NCBI GenBank assembly: GCA_964354215.1
Contig: CAYGYT010000032.1
Span: 1-23,399, forward strand
Length of the DNA stretch: 23,399 bases
Direction: 5' to 3'
Source of the DNA: CAVRZR01 sp964354215
Lineage (GTDB): Bacteria > Actinomycetota > Coriobacteriia > Anaerosomatales > CAVRZR01
Made by a program: the position numbers and the translations under genes. The notes beneath the pieces are model-generated. The model was not told the DNA's origin and ran no database searches. It was given only the letters and a program-made list of their open reading frames with translations. Shown here piece by piece: positions 7,792 to 15,292 of this stretch (its first letter is position 1; each line of letters starts with the position of its first letter).

Positions 7792-7847
7792 AGGGTGTGA
7801 GAGGCCTCAAGCTGGCGTGCTGCCTGAGCGGCGCAGCCGTGCCCGCG

Positions 7848-7889
7848 CAACAGCCGAGGCCCCGGGTGATCCCGGGGCCTCGGCTGTTG
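7848..7889 (-). terminator. Strong hairpin terminator downstream of the cytochrome gene
   Basis: Perfect 19-bp inverted repeat (7848-7866 with 7871-7889) around a 4-base loop, 38 bases beyond the cytochrome stop codon. No U tract follows, as in many high-GC genomes. Confidence 0.7.
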
Positions 7890-7926
7890 AATCGCTCTGT
7901 GTGCCGGGACGAGCCCGACGTCACCA

Positions 7927-9276
7927 CTACTTGTTGTGGCAACGTTCACACACGCCCCGGTTGTTGGTGCGGAGGATGGCGCTGGAGAAGTTCGGGTTCA
8001 CACCACTGGTCGTGGGTTGAGCGAGCTTCTCGGGCATCCAGGTCACGACCGCAGAAGCGTTCGTGACGTAGCGGGCCTCGGCCCAACCGGTCATGGTCGA
8101 CGCGGTGCCGTGCGCACGGTGACAGGTCAGGCAGCCCAAGTAGTCGTCGGTCGTCCAGTCGCCGTTGTTTGCGTCAGGACCATCTTCGAGCGGAAGAACG
8201 TCGCTCGTGATGACTTCCTGCTGCAGGGCGCGTGCGGGACCGACGCCGATGGCCAGCGAGATGTTGACCGGGTGGCGGTGACGGGCGCGATTGCCGATGG
8301 TGGCACCGGCACCGTCCGTCTGCGTCTGACCGTTGGTGACCGTACCGCTCATGGCGGACTGCTCGTAGGCACCGTAGTCGTAGAACTCGGTGCTGCCGAC
8401 CGCGGCACCGCGATCGTCGTACTCCTCGTGGCACGCGGCGCACCAAGTAGAGATCGAGAGGTGCTGGCCCGCGAAGGGGTTCGGGCCACCGACCGGATCG
8501 AGCGCCGGGGCGATGCCGTTGTACTTGTACTCGGCCGAAGTGTAGTTCGGCAAGTAGGTGCTCATCTGAACGGCACCGGGGTCATGCTTGAGCCAGCCGC
8601 CAACCGGGTAGTTCGCCTCGTTCGAGATGACGACCGGATTCGGGACGTCGCCGGTGGCACCCACGTAACCGCCAACGATGTTGCCATTCACGAGCTCCTT
8701 GAGTAGTCGGTAGTTCGACGAGCCGTGGACGTCATGGCAGCTCGTACACGTGTTGTTGGTGCCGGCGGGGGCCGAGAAGCCGTCGCCCCACATCGGATCC
8801 GTGGCCGCGCCCCGCTCCATGTCGTGCACGGACGTGGCGGTGCCGAAGATCACGGTGTTCGAGTTCTCCACTGTGTAGGCTGCCTCGCGGAAGCCGCCAC
8901 CGTTGAGTGGGGCGCCGAAGGTCGACGCAGACACGTATGCATACGAGCCGGGCGGAGAGCCGACGCCGGATGTCGGGCCGGCGTCGAACAGGCCGGCTTC
9001 GACGTTGGTCGCAGCACCCGGAGCATCGTCACCGTGGCACGCGTAGCAGAACTCGAGCAGCGTTGTCGCGGACGACACGAGCAGCGCGCTGTGGTCGTTG
9101 CCGCCCGGGTCTCGCCACGTGATCGATGAGAACGACGTGTGGGCACGGTGGCAACCGGCGCACGAATCGGTGTCGGTCGCGTAGCCACCGTGCGGACCGA
9201 AGTTCGCATGGGCCGCTCCACCGAAGAGCAGGACGAGCGCGAACGCGAGTGCGAGTACGAAGCTGAGTTTCTTCAT
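7927..9276 (-). CDS. Secreted six-heme c-type cytochrome
   Basis: Predicted 449-residue exported multiheme cytochrome. The signal peptide MKKLSFVLALAFALVLLFGG probably ends at AHA (about residue 24). Six CxxCH heme attachment sites are visible: CAGCH 39-43, CYACH 77-81, CTSCH 177-181, CAACH 279-283, CLTCH 382-386 and CERCH 443-447. The first, third and fifth are followed by RAH, DVH and RAH, a doubled-CxxCH style in which the nearby His may ligate heme. Wide, uneven heme spacing separates it from compact tetraheme families. It likely carries electrons outside the cytoplasmic membrane, possibly to or from an extracellular acceptor. Start ATG 9276 has AGGAAG upstream. No cytochrome maturation genes are in the window. 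Heme number is certain from sequence; the redox partner is unknown. Confidence 0.93.
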   Translation of the reverse strand: MKKLSFVLALAFALVLLFGGAAHANFGPHGGYATDTDSCAGCHRAHTSFSSITWRDPGGNDHSALLVSSATTLLEFCYACHGDDAPGAATNVEAGLFDAGPTSGVGSPPGSYAYVSASTFGAPLNGGGFREAAYTVENSNTVIFGTATSVHDMERGAATDPMWGDGFSAPAGTNNTCTSCHDVHGSSNYRLLKELVNGNIVGGYVGATGDVPNPVVISNEANYPVGGWLKHDPGAVQMSTYLPNYTSAEYKYNGIAPALDPVGGPNPFAGQHLSISTWCAACHEEYDDRGAAVGSTEFYDYGAYEQSAMSGTVTNGQTQTDGAGATIGNRARHRHPVNISLAIGVGPARALQQEVITSDVLPLEDGPDANNGDWTTDDYLGCLTCHRAHGTASTMTGWAEARYVTNASAVVTWMPEKLAQPTTSGVNPNFSSAILRTNNRGVCERCHNK

Positions 9277-9399
9277 CCTATTTCTTCCTGTTCTTCGGCT
9301 ACTGGTGAATCGCGCTCTTTATCGGGTTCGGGTCTCTCCGTCTGAAGCGGCCAAGATGACCAAGGCGTGATGCTCGTCACTAACGCAACCCAAGCTCAG

Positions 9400-9786
9400 T
9401 CAGGTCCCCACCGACGGGCGCTCCGCTATACCGAGCCAACACTCGCCTCGACTGTGCCGCCACACCGTTCTCGACCCACCGGCCGACAACGGGCATGCCT
9501 CGATGCATGCGACGCACCCGTCGTCCCCCAGGCATGCGCCCACGTCCAGGGCGTCCTGCTGGCTCTTGGGATGATTCTCGAACTCAAACAGCGACAGTCC
9601 CTGTGGACGATCAGGCACGCCCGCCGCAGCGATTCGAACTCCTCGCAGGTCGCTAGCGCCGCGCGCTCGAGAAGCGGAGCAGCGTAGGTCGAAGGTCCGG
9701 CAGGGTCCCTCGCCAGATGCCGCCAGGGGCGAACAACTCCTGGATTGAAGGCGGCCCCGACTGGAGGGTCGTCCTAGTTCAAACAC
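9400..9786 (-). pseudogene. Possible degenerate Fe-S (ferredoxin-like) reading frame
   Basis: A 128-codon open frame on the minus strand containing ACLGDDGCVACIEACPLSAG, that is C-x5-C-x2-C-x3-CP, which resembles one [4Fe-4S] cluster motif of a bacterial ferredoxin domain. The rest is arginine/serine-rich, low complexity and not recognisable, and there is no clear ribosome binding site. It may be a remnant or chance. Nothing else supportable is seen in 9277-9808. Confidence 0.2.
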
Positions 9787-9808
9787 CTATTCTTACCTGC
9801 GGCAACTC

Positions 9809-9928
9809 GGTCTTCGAGACCGCCGCATTCAACCACTCTGCCACCTCTCCCGCAGTGGCGCACTACCGCGCATAGAAGGGAGTGCGACGGCAACGGCGCA
9901 GTATGGCGACCGCGCGCGACGCCGACAA
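9809..9928 (-). repeat. tRNA-Ser(CGA) 5' half plus diverged promoter, displaced copy 3
   Basis: 9809-9850 matches the tRNA from the 3' side of the anticodon stem through anticodon CGA to its 5' end. Upstream DNA has diverged, yet a -10 CATACT (complement of 9900-9905) and -35 TTGTCG (complement of 9923-9928) remain exactly 17 nt apart. The -10 is 50 bases from the tRNA 5' end rather than 39. Confidence 0.75.
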
Positions 9929-10029
9929 CGCGCACGATTCTTGCTACCGGGAGTCCCGTGATGTTAAGGCTGGTTCAGGCTGCGCACTCGCGTGTGTGGT
10001 CACTGGTGCCCCAGCAAAGGGAGCGGGTC

Positions 10030-11316
10030 ATGCTCGAGCGCGCGCGCAAACGACACTCACGAATCCTGGCCATCGGCTTTGGTGCCATGGTGGTCTTCCT
10101 GCTAGCATCGACTGCTGGCGCGACCTCCTTCCCTGGTGCTCTTGGCAACGGAGAGGTGCGCGAGCTCGACGGCACGTACTACCCGGGCGACCAGCTCAAG
10201 GTTTCGCTGACGGCCGACGGCGCTGCGGACTTTGTGTGCGGCATTGGCGCCGATTCCGCAAGCGCGGTCTGGCCCTCCAGTGGCGCCGTCTATCCCAAGA
10301 CCTTCGACTACCTCGTGCCGAGCGCGGGGCCGGTGAAGGTACTGGTCCGATCGAACGCCGGTTCGGGCAACTACACGGTCGATGTGCACGCAAGGAGGGC
10401 CACCGCCCTAGCACTCTCGGCCACGCCGTCTTCGATCGCATACGGATCGGCGTCGAAGCTCGAAGCCAGACTGACGGAGCAGGTCGGCACCATCGGCGTG
10501 GCGGGTCAGACCGTGACGTTCTATTCGAGCCTGGACGGCCGGAACTGGAAGCCCATCGGCACCGTGAGTTCTACCACGGACACGTACGTCACGTCGGTGA
10601 AGCCCACAGTCAAGACCTACTACCGTGCCGAGTTCGCGGGCAACGCGGGCGACGACGGCCGGTTCCGCAGTGCCAGCACCAATGCCGTGGTTACGCCCAG
10701 GGTATGGCTGAAGGCTCCCGCGGTCCCCAAGACGATGTCGGCAAACAAGACCTACGTGCTCACCGGCTACCTGAAGCCCAAGCACCCTGCGGGCGCGTCG
10801 ACCGTGCGGATCCAGGCCGAGTTCAATGAGGGCGGCCGATGGGTGCCGAAGAAGACGTTCTACGCGAAGAACTCGGACGCCTACGGCTACACGAAGTACA
10901 TGGCGAATGTCGCGTTGCCGACCCAGGGCCAATGGAGACTGCGCGCGTACGCTCCTGCTGACTCGAAGCATGCGGCCACGGCCGCAGGCTGGACCGGCAC
11001 CTCGGTTCCCGCGCCTCCGGCCGGCTCTGTGTCAGTGCGGCTGTCCGATTCGACCCCCGTGCAGGGCCAGACGGTGAACATCACGGCCAGAGTGAAGGAC
11101 ATCTACGGCAAGCCGATACCGAACGCGAGGGTGACGATGACCGCGTACAACAACCGGGTCAGCCGAACGCGCGTCGTCATGACGGATGCCTCGGGCGTGG
11201 CGCTGTGGGCATGGTGCCCTTGAAGCGGCACCGCGACCGGTCGGGTCGCCGTGACGATACTCGCGAGCGCCGCGGGCTCCACGGTTCGGACAGCAACCTC
11301 CTTTACCATCCAGTAG
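10030..11316 (+). pseudogene. Secreted Ig-like surface protein, interrupted by in-frame TGA
   Basis: Open from ATG 10030 to TGA 11221-11223 (397 residues). The same frame then continues after the TGA for 30 sense codons to TAG at 11314-11316, ending SFTIQ; the related fragment at 12145-12651 ends RFTIQ, so the natural C-terminus probably lay at 11316. Signal peptide: MLERARKRHSRILAIGFG plus hydrophobic core. Then a PYPGDQLKV-type domain, an Ig-like domain with VTFYSSLDGRNW, and a module with LKPKHPAG...WRLRAYAPADSKHAAT, and finally another Ig-like domain with PVQGQTVNITARV. These modules look like those of cell-surface proteins of the neighbourhood. GGGAG precedes the ATG. It may still be expressed as a protein lacking its last strand. 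Confidence 0.75.
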
Positions 11317-11340
11317 CGACTTCCGCTTCCGGTGTCGGGG

Positions 11341-11454
11341 TCAGCCAGGCCTTAGGCCCGCTGTGCCGGTCAAGCCCATAGCAGCGAGCACCTGTGGGCC
11401 AGCGACCCCATCACATCCGTGGCGGCAGAACGCGTGCATTTCCGCAGTTCGGAG
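11341..11454 (-). pseudogene. Possible remnant of a peptidoglycan-binding domain
   Basis: Minus-strand reading gives LRTAEMHAFCRHGCDGVAG followed by PQVLAAMGL and a stop. It resembles the end of a PG_binding_1 repeat (pattern AFQRxHGLxVDGVxGPQTLAALG) with lost residues. It is too short and isolated to be a gene. The remainder of 11317-11463 is unassigned. Confidence 0.3.
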
Positions 11455-11463
11455 TGGGTGATG

Positions 11464-11572
11464 GGCTTTCGGGACCGCCGCATTCAACCACTCTGCCACC
11501 TCTCTGCGGTGGCACTCTCGGCAGGCGAGAGCGGCAGTATCGGAGTATGGCGACGGGGGCAGATGTGAGCAA
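11464..11572 (-). repeat. tRNA-Ser(CGA) 5' half plus promoter, displaced copy 4
   Basis: About 109 bp aligned without gaps to 2774-2882. The tRNA 5' end to the anticodon stem is kept (loop CCCGAAA, anticodon CGA), with T-to-C and other changes. Upstream -10 CATACT (complement of 11544-11549) and -35 TTGCTC (complement of 11567-11572) remain 17 nt apart, with the -10 again 39 bases from the tRNA 5' end. It shares spacer variants (ctctcggcaggcgagagcgg) with copy 2 rather than with the intact gene. Confidence 0.85.
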
Positions 11573-11594
11573 CGAAGCCCCAGGTTGCGCGAGT

Positions 11595-12144
11595 CTACCT
11601 TGCTGTCACATACGCGAATTGCGACGTGCTCAGCGCGTGCCCCGCGTCGGAGTGCATTGCCCGAACCTTGTACTCCCCAGCCGGGAACGCCACGCGGTAG
11701 CTGTACGTCCCCGTGTTCGAAGCGGTGATCGCGACCGTCTTGTACTTCGAGCCGCTCCACTTGTAGATCACCAAATTCACGCGGCCCCTGTGCGCGGGCT
11801 TGAGGATTCCGCTGACCCGGACGCGGGTGTTCCGCTTGACTGTTGCCGACACGACCGGCCTGGTCAGGACCGCCTTCACGCGCACTCTGACTCGTGCGCT
11901 CGAGCAGCCGGTGTAGACGTCGCTCGGCAGTGATTTCACCTGGTAGATCACCGTTGCCTTGGGCCGCTGGACGAAGACCGCTTTGCCCGAGGAGTTCGTT
12001 GCCGCCGAAGCGATCTTCTTCGATGCGCCGCCGGCTGCGGCTGCCCAGAGCTCGACGGTACTGCCCGGCAAAGCGGTGCCGGCGCCGTCAGTCAGACGTG
12101 CGGTGAGAGTCGCCGGCGCGCCGAGGACGACCGACGATGCGTAC
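11595..12144 (-). pseudogene. 3' fragment of a propeller-type surface protein gene
   Basis: About 180 codons matching the C-terminal part of the protein at 16965-18530, from SSVVLGAPATLTARLTDGAG to the terminal AYVTAR, with scattered substitutions. It contains an Ig-like segment (GSTVELWAAAAG) and the LKPAHRGRVNLVIYKWSGSK module. Similarity ends abruptly near 12144, so signal peptide and propeller domain are missing. The open frame extends to 12221 only by running through sequence that belongs to the opposite-strand fragment. No plausible start or ribosome binding site; considered a truncated copy. Confidence 0.75.
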
Positions 12145-12651
12145 CCCTCGCGTTCTCCGGGTCGCTCGGCGAAGGCGAGCAAGCCGCACATCCCATCGGC
12201 CAGCTCTACCCCGGAGATCAACTCAAACTCGCATTGACGGCCCCGAACTCAGCTGACTTCGTGTGCGGAGTGGGTGCCGGCGCTTCGCCGGCTGTGTGGT
12301 CGGCCGGGGCATGATCTACCCGAAGACGCTCACGTACGTCGTCCCCGCCGGCGGCCCGGTCGAAGTGAACGCACTCGCACGCTCGATCTTCGGATCGGGC
12401 CAGCAGTACAGCATGCGGGCCTACGTCAAGAACCGTACGGCGTTCGACCTATCGGCCTCGGCGACAACTGCGTCCTACGGCGGCGCCTCGACGCTTGCCG
12501 CACGGCTCACCACGAAGGACGGCACTGTCGGCGTTGCCGGCGAGAGCGTGACGTTCTACTCGAGCGCGGATGGCAAGAACTGGACACAGTGATCTCCGCC
12601 GCCTCGGGCGGCGCCACCGTGCGGACCTCGACCAGGTTCACCATTCAGTAG
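12145..12651 (+). pseudogene. Truncated, frameshifted copy of the Ig-like surface protein
   Basis: Plus-strand similarity to the gene at 10030-11316. It starts inside the first domain (FSGSLGEGE, LYPGDQLKLALTAPNSADF from 12153), shifts frame near 12300 (before MIYPKTLTYVVPAGGPVEV), runs to VTFYSSADGKNWT at 12588, then jumps by an internal deletion and frame change to VISAASGGATVRTSTRFTIQ, ending at TAG 12651. Signal peptide and the central modules are absent. Clearly a pseudogene. Confidence 0.8.
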
Positions 12652-12729
12652 ATGGCCTGAGGAGTTGGGCTGCTTCGGCCCGGCTTCAGCAGGCCGGCTC
12701 CGAGCGGTTCGGTCCCTCTGAGCGGCCCA

Positions 12730-12818
12730 TACTCTGCCACCTCTCCGCGGTGGATCGAGCCGCGTCAGGCGGCTCGGAGCGCACAGGCGAGTATACCGAC
12801 GCCGCTTGAGAGCAGCAA
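12730..12818 (-). repeat. tRNA-Ser 5' end plus promoter, displaced copy 5 (chimeric)
   Basis: 12730-12746 keeps only the first 16-17 nt of tRNA-Ser(CGA). Upstream, the cgcacaggcgagtata stretch matches the promoter region of tRNA-Ser(GGA) at 19893-19908 instead. -10 TATACT (complement of 12790-12795) and -35 TTGCTG (complement of 12813-12818) are 17 nt apart. This is the shortest and most divergent of the CGA series. Confidence 0.65.
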
Positions 12819-12982
12819 CGCGCGAGCACAGCCGACCTCGCGGCCCAGTCGAATCGGAAACCCCCGCGCGCACGCGAGACTCGCGAAGTGCGACATCGGT
12901 CACAGACGCTGCTTCATCAGTGCGCGCAAACTGCCGATATGCAGACTAGGCATCGGTTCCGTACGCAGTGCATGCCGGGTTC

Positions 12983-13013
12983 GTCACGGCCTTGTGACAC
13001 CCGCCCACGTGAC
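12983..13013 (+). promoter_or_regulatory. Possible operator upstream of the pilin operon
   Basis: GTCAC (12983-12987) and GTGAC (12994-12998) form a dyad with a 6-base centre. A third GTGAC (13009-13013) overlaps a CACGTG palindrome. The set lies 24 bases before the first pilin ATG, so a bound factor would be well placed to control the operon. No clear -35/-10 pair is seen in 12819-13036, which otherwise shows no gene. Confidence 0.3.
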
Positions 13014-13036
13014 TGCGGTGTGGAAGGAAATGCGCC

Positions 13037-14620
13037 ATGACCGAGCGTAAAGCACACCAGAAGCAGCTGCCGATCGCCGACGGTGGCTTCACCGTCGTCG
13101 AGATCGCGTTTGCCCTCAGCATCCTACTCGTCGTCACCGTCGCCGTGATGGGGGTTCTGACATTCGCGTCAGCGTCGGAGACCATGGCGGTCAAACGCCA
13201 AACCGCGGTCGACATCGCAAACAAGAGAATCGAGCTAGCCAAGACGCTGAACTACTCCGACGTGGGCGTGGTCAGCGGGAACCCGGCGGGCGTGATCCCA
13301 TCGGAGGAGACGACCAGCGGCTTTCTCGTGGTGACCGACATCCAGCGCATGTGGGAGACGGTGGCGGGAACGCAGACCGCGTCCACGTACAAGAACATCA
13401 GTGTCACTGTCTCCTGGGAGCAACCCCGCCCAGGGAGTGTGACTCTGGAGTCGGCGGTCTTCGGGCGCGACTCCTACGCGAACGTGGCCGACCTCATCGT
13501 CAACCTCGTGGACGGCGACGACGAAGACACCTCGATGCAAAACGCGATAGTCACCGTCGACGCGAGTATCGGGGCGCCCCAGATCCAGTACGCCGACTCC
13601 TCCAATACTGCGAGGTTCGGCCGTCTGCCGTCCGGCCTAACGGCGGTGAACGTCGACTTCCCGCCCTACATCTTCGACATCGCTCCGTTCCAGAGCCTCA
13701 CCCTGGTGCCCGCCACGCTCACCAACATCACGATCACCGGCTGGAGGGCAAGTGACGTCACCTTCCATGTGATGGATTCTGACGGCAACGACGTGAGCGG
13801 CGCTGTGATCGTACTCAACCAGACGCAGACCGGAACGACCGACTCCGATGGCCTGACTGAGTTCAACGGCCTGCTACCCAATGGCCTTCTCGGCACGCCC
13901 GACAACTACGGCTACACCGTCACCGTACCGGGCTACAACGTGATCGCCGATGAAGTACCGGCCATCGCCCATGGCGACTCGCACGTCACGGTCGACGTGG
14001 TGCTCCCCTCGGTGACCGTCGGACGTCTCACGATGGGAGTGTACAACACGCAGACCGGGCAGCCACTCGAGGGCGCGACCGTGACCTGCAGCAAGCCTTC
14101 TCTGAGGAGCGCCACAAGCGACAGCAGCGGCGAGGTCTCCTTCGACGTGACCGGAACGGTCGCCATCCCCGGCGCGGTCATCACGCCGACGCTGCCGGGC
14201 TACTCCGGCTCCGCGATCACCACCACGCTCGTGCCCGGCGAGTTCAGGAACGGTACGCTGCCGATGACGCCGGTGACCACGGGCACTTTGCGCATCTACA
14301 CCCAGAAGTGGCAGGGCGGATCGTGGGTGGCGCGCGGCCCGTACTGGATCCGGGTAGTCAACACCACGACCCGTCGCACCCTCTATCGTTGGGTCTACCC
14401 CTACACGGACGCAAACACCGGTTCCTTGGTGATCACGGTTCCCGCGGGCTACGCCTATCAGTGTGACGTCTACGCGATGCGGCGCTCCCGCTGGCACTTC
14501 TGGCGCCCCGATGAGACACCGACGACACCTTGGCCGTATCCGCCCAACCAGCGTACGGCGCGCCAGACCTCGGCAGTGGTGAACGCGGGCTCGACGGTGG
14601 ATGTCAACATCCGATGGTAG
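13037..14620 (+). CDS. Type IV pilin-like protein with large repeat-domain extension
   Basis: Predicted 527-residue prepilin. The leader MTERKAHQKQLPIADGG is followed by FTVVEIAFALSILLVVTVAV: prepilin peptidase would cut between Gly17 and Phe18, leaving Glu at position +5 and a hydrophobic pilin helix. After the pilin head come two or more beta-rich modules (about 235-310 and 325-405) with DSDGNDVSGAVIVLNQ and GQPLEGATVTCSKPS, resembling carboxypeptidase-regulatory/SpaA-like domains, and a Trp/Tyr-rich C-terminus. A canonical pilin is 120-200 residues, so this is likely a tip or adhesive minor pilin. GGAAGGA precedes the ATG. It is first in a tight three-gene operon; the stop overlaps the next start. 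Confidence 0.85.
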   Translation: MTERKAHQKQLPIADGGFTVVEIAFALSILLVVTVAVMGVLTFASASETMAVKRQTAVDIANKRIELAKTLNYSDVGVVSGNPAGVIPSEETTSGFLVVTDIQRMWETVAGTQTASTYKNISVTVSWEQPRPGSVTLESAVFGRDSYANVADLIVNLVDGDDEDTSMQNAIVTVDASIGAPQIQYADSSNTARFGRLPSGLTAVNVDFPPYIFDIAPFQSLTLVPATLTNITITGWRASDVTFHVMDSDGNDVSGAVIVLNQTQTGTTDSDGLTEFNGLLPNGLLGTPDNYGYTVTVPGYNVIADEVPAIAHGDSHVTVDVVLPSVTVGRLTMGVYNTQTGQPLEGATVTCSKPSLRSATSDSSGEVSFDVTGTVAIPGAVITPTLPGYSGSAITTTLVPGEFRNGTLPMTPVTTGTLRIYTQKWQGGSWVARGPYWIRVVNTTTRRTLYRWVYPYTDANTGSLVITVPAGYAYQCDVYAMRRSRWHFWRPDETPTTPWPYPPNQRTARQTSAVVNAGSTVDVNIRW

Positions 14621-15276
14621 CGAAAGCGAGGCGCCGCCAGATGTCGCCCAACGACGAGAGTGCGCACCCCGAGGCCGGACTCACCATCGCTGAGCTCATG
14701 GTCGTGCTCGTGCTGCTCTGGGTAGTGATCGCCGCGGTCTACATGATCAACGGCGCGACGAGCCAGATGACCGGCCGGACCGAGGCGCGAACGATCGCCG
14801 CCGACGAGGTCCGGTACGCCATCGACAGCATACGAAGAGACGTCCGCCAGGGTCAGGAGATGCTGGACGCCTCTACCGGCCAGTCGCTCGGCGTCTTCGT
14901 GACCGCCTCTCCCCGCGAGTGCGTCTTCTACGCGGATCTCGACCTCGACAACAGCCTCGACAAGGTCCGCTACTACGTCTCCGGACGATCGCTGTACCGG
15001 CAGACAGCGAGCGCTGTCACCACCCCGGCCGTCTCGACGTCCACCTGGCGTCCGTACTCGGGTACGAAGACGCTGCTCACGCACTTGGATCCGACGTGGA
15101 GCGGTCCGATCTTCGTGTACAAGTCCCAGGGAACGACGCCGATGACCTACACGAGCGCCAATCCGCTGATCACCGTCGTTGATGCGGAGCTAAGGAGCGC
15201 CGCCCGTTCTACAGGCGTGACGGCAACGGTCGAGAGCAAGGCCACTGCGAGCATCCGCTCGGAGATCCTGTACTGA
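14614..15276 (+). CDS. Prepilin-type N-terminal cleavage protein (PilW-like minor pilin)
   Basis: Predicted 220-residue minor pilin. The leader MVAKARRRQMSPNDESAHPEAG is followed by LTIAELMVVLVLLWVVIAAV: the cleavage site is Gly22/Leu23, with Glu at +5 (residue 27). After the helix is a globular domain with DEVRYAIDSIRRDVRQ and CVFYADLDLDNSLDKVRYYV, as in PilW-like pilins. The ATG at 14614 overlaps the previous stop (atggtag), consistent with translational coupling. ATG 14641, with GCGAGG nine bases upstream and a 13-residue leader, is an equally reasonable start. Middle gene of the pilin operon. Confidence 0.82.
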   Translation: MVAKARRRQMSPNDESAHPEAGLTIAELMVVLVLLWVVIAAVYMINGATSQMTGRTEARTIAADEVRYAIDSIRRDVRQGQEMLDASTGQSLGVFVTASPRECVFYADLDLDNSLDKVRYYVSGRSLYRQTASAVTTPAVSTSTWRPYSGTKTLLTHLDPTWSGPIFVYKSQGTTPMTYTSANPLITVVDAELRSAARSTGVTATVESKATASIRSEILY

Positions 15277-15292
15277 TCTGGAGGTGCGTACC

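Noticed and set aside
11221..11223. Selenocysteine insertion at the in-frame TGA
   Set aside because: The context is an Ig-like surface domain with no redox role, no convincing selenocysteine hairpin was seen after the TGA, and a nonsense mutation is simpler in a locus full of broken copies.
12145..12221. Coding extension of the minus-strand surface fragment to a start at 12221
   Set aside because: These codons are the complement of the plus-strand surface pseudogene and have no counterpart in the intact paralogue.
2723..12818. Insertion sequence or transposon explaining the repeats
   Set aside because: No transposase, no terminal inverted repeats and no target duplications could be seen around the fragments.
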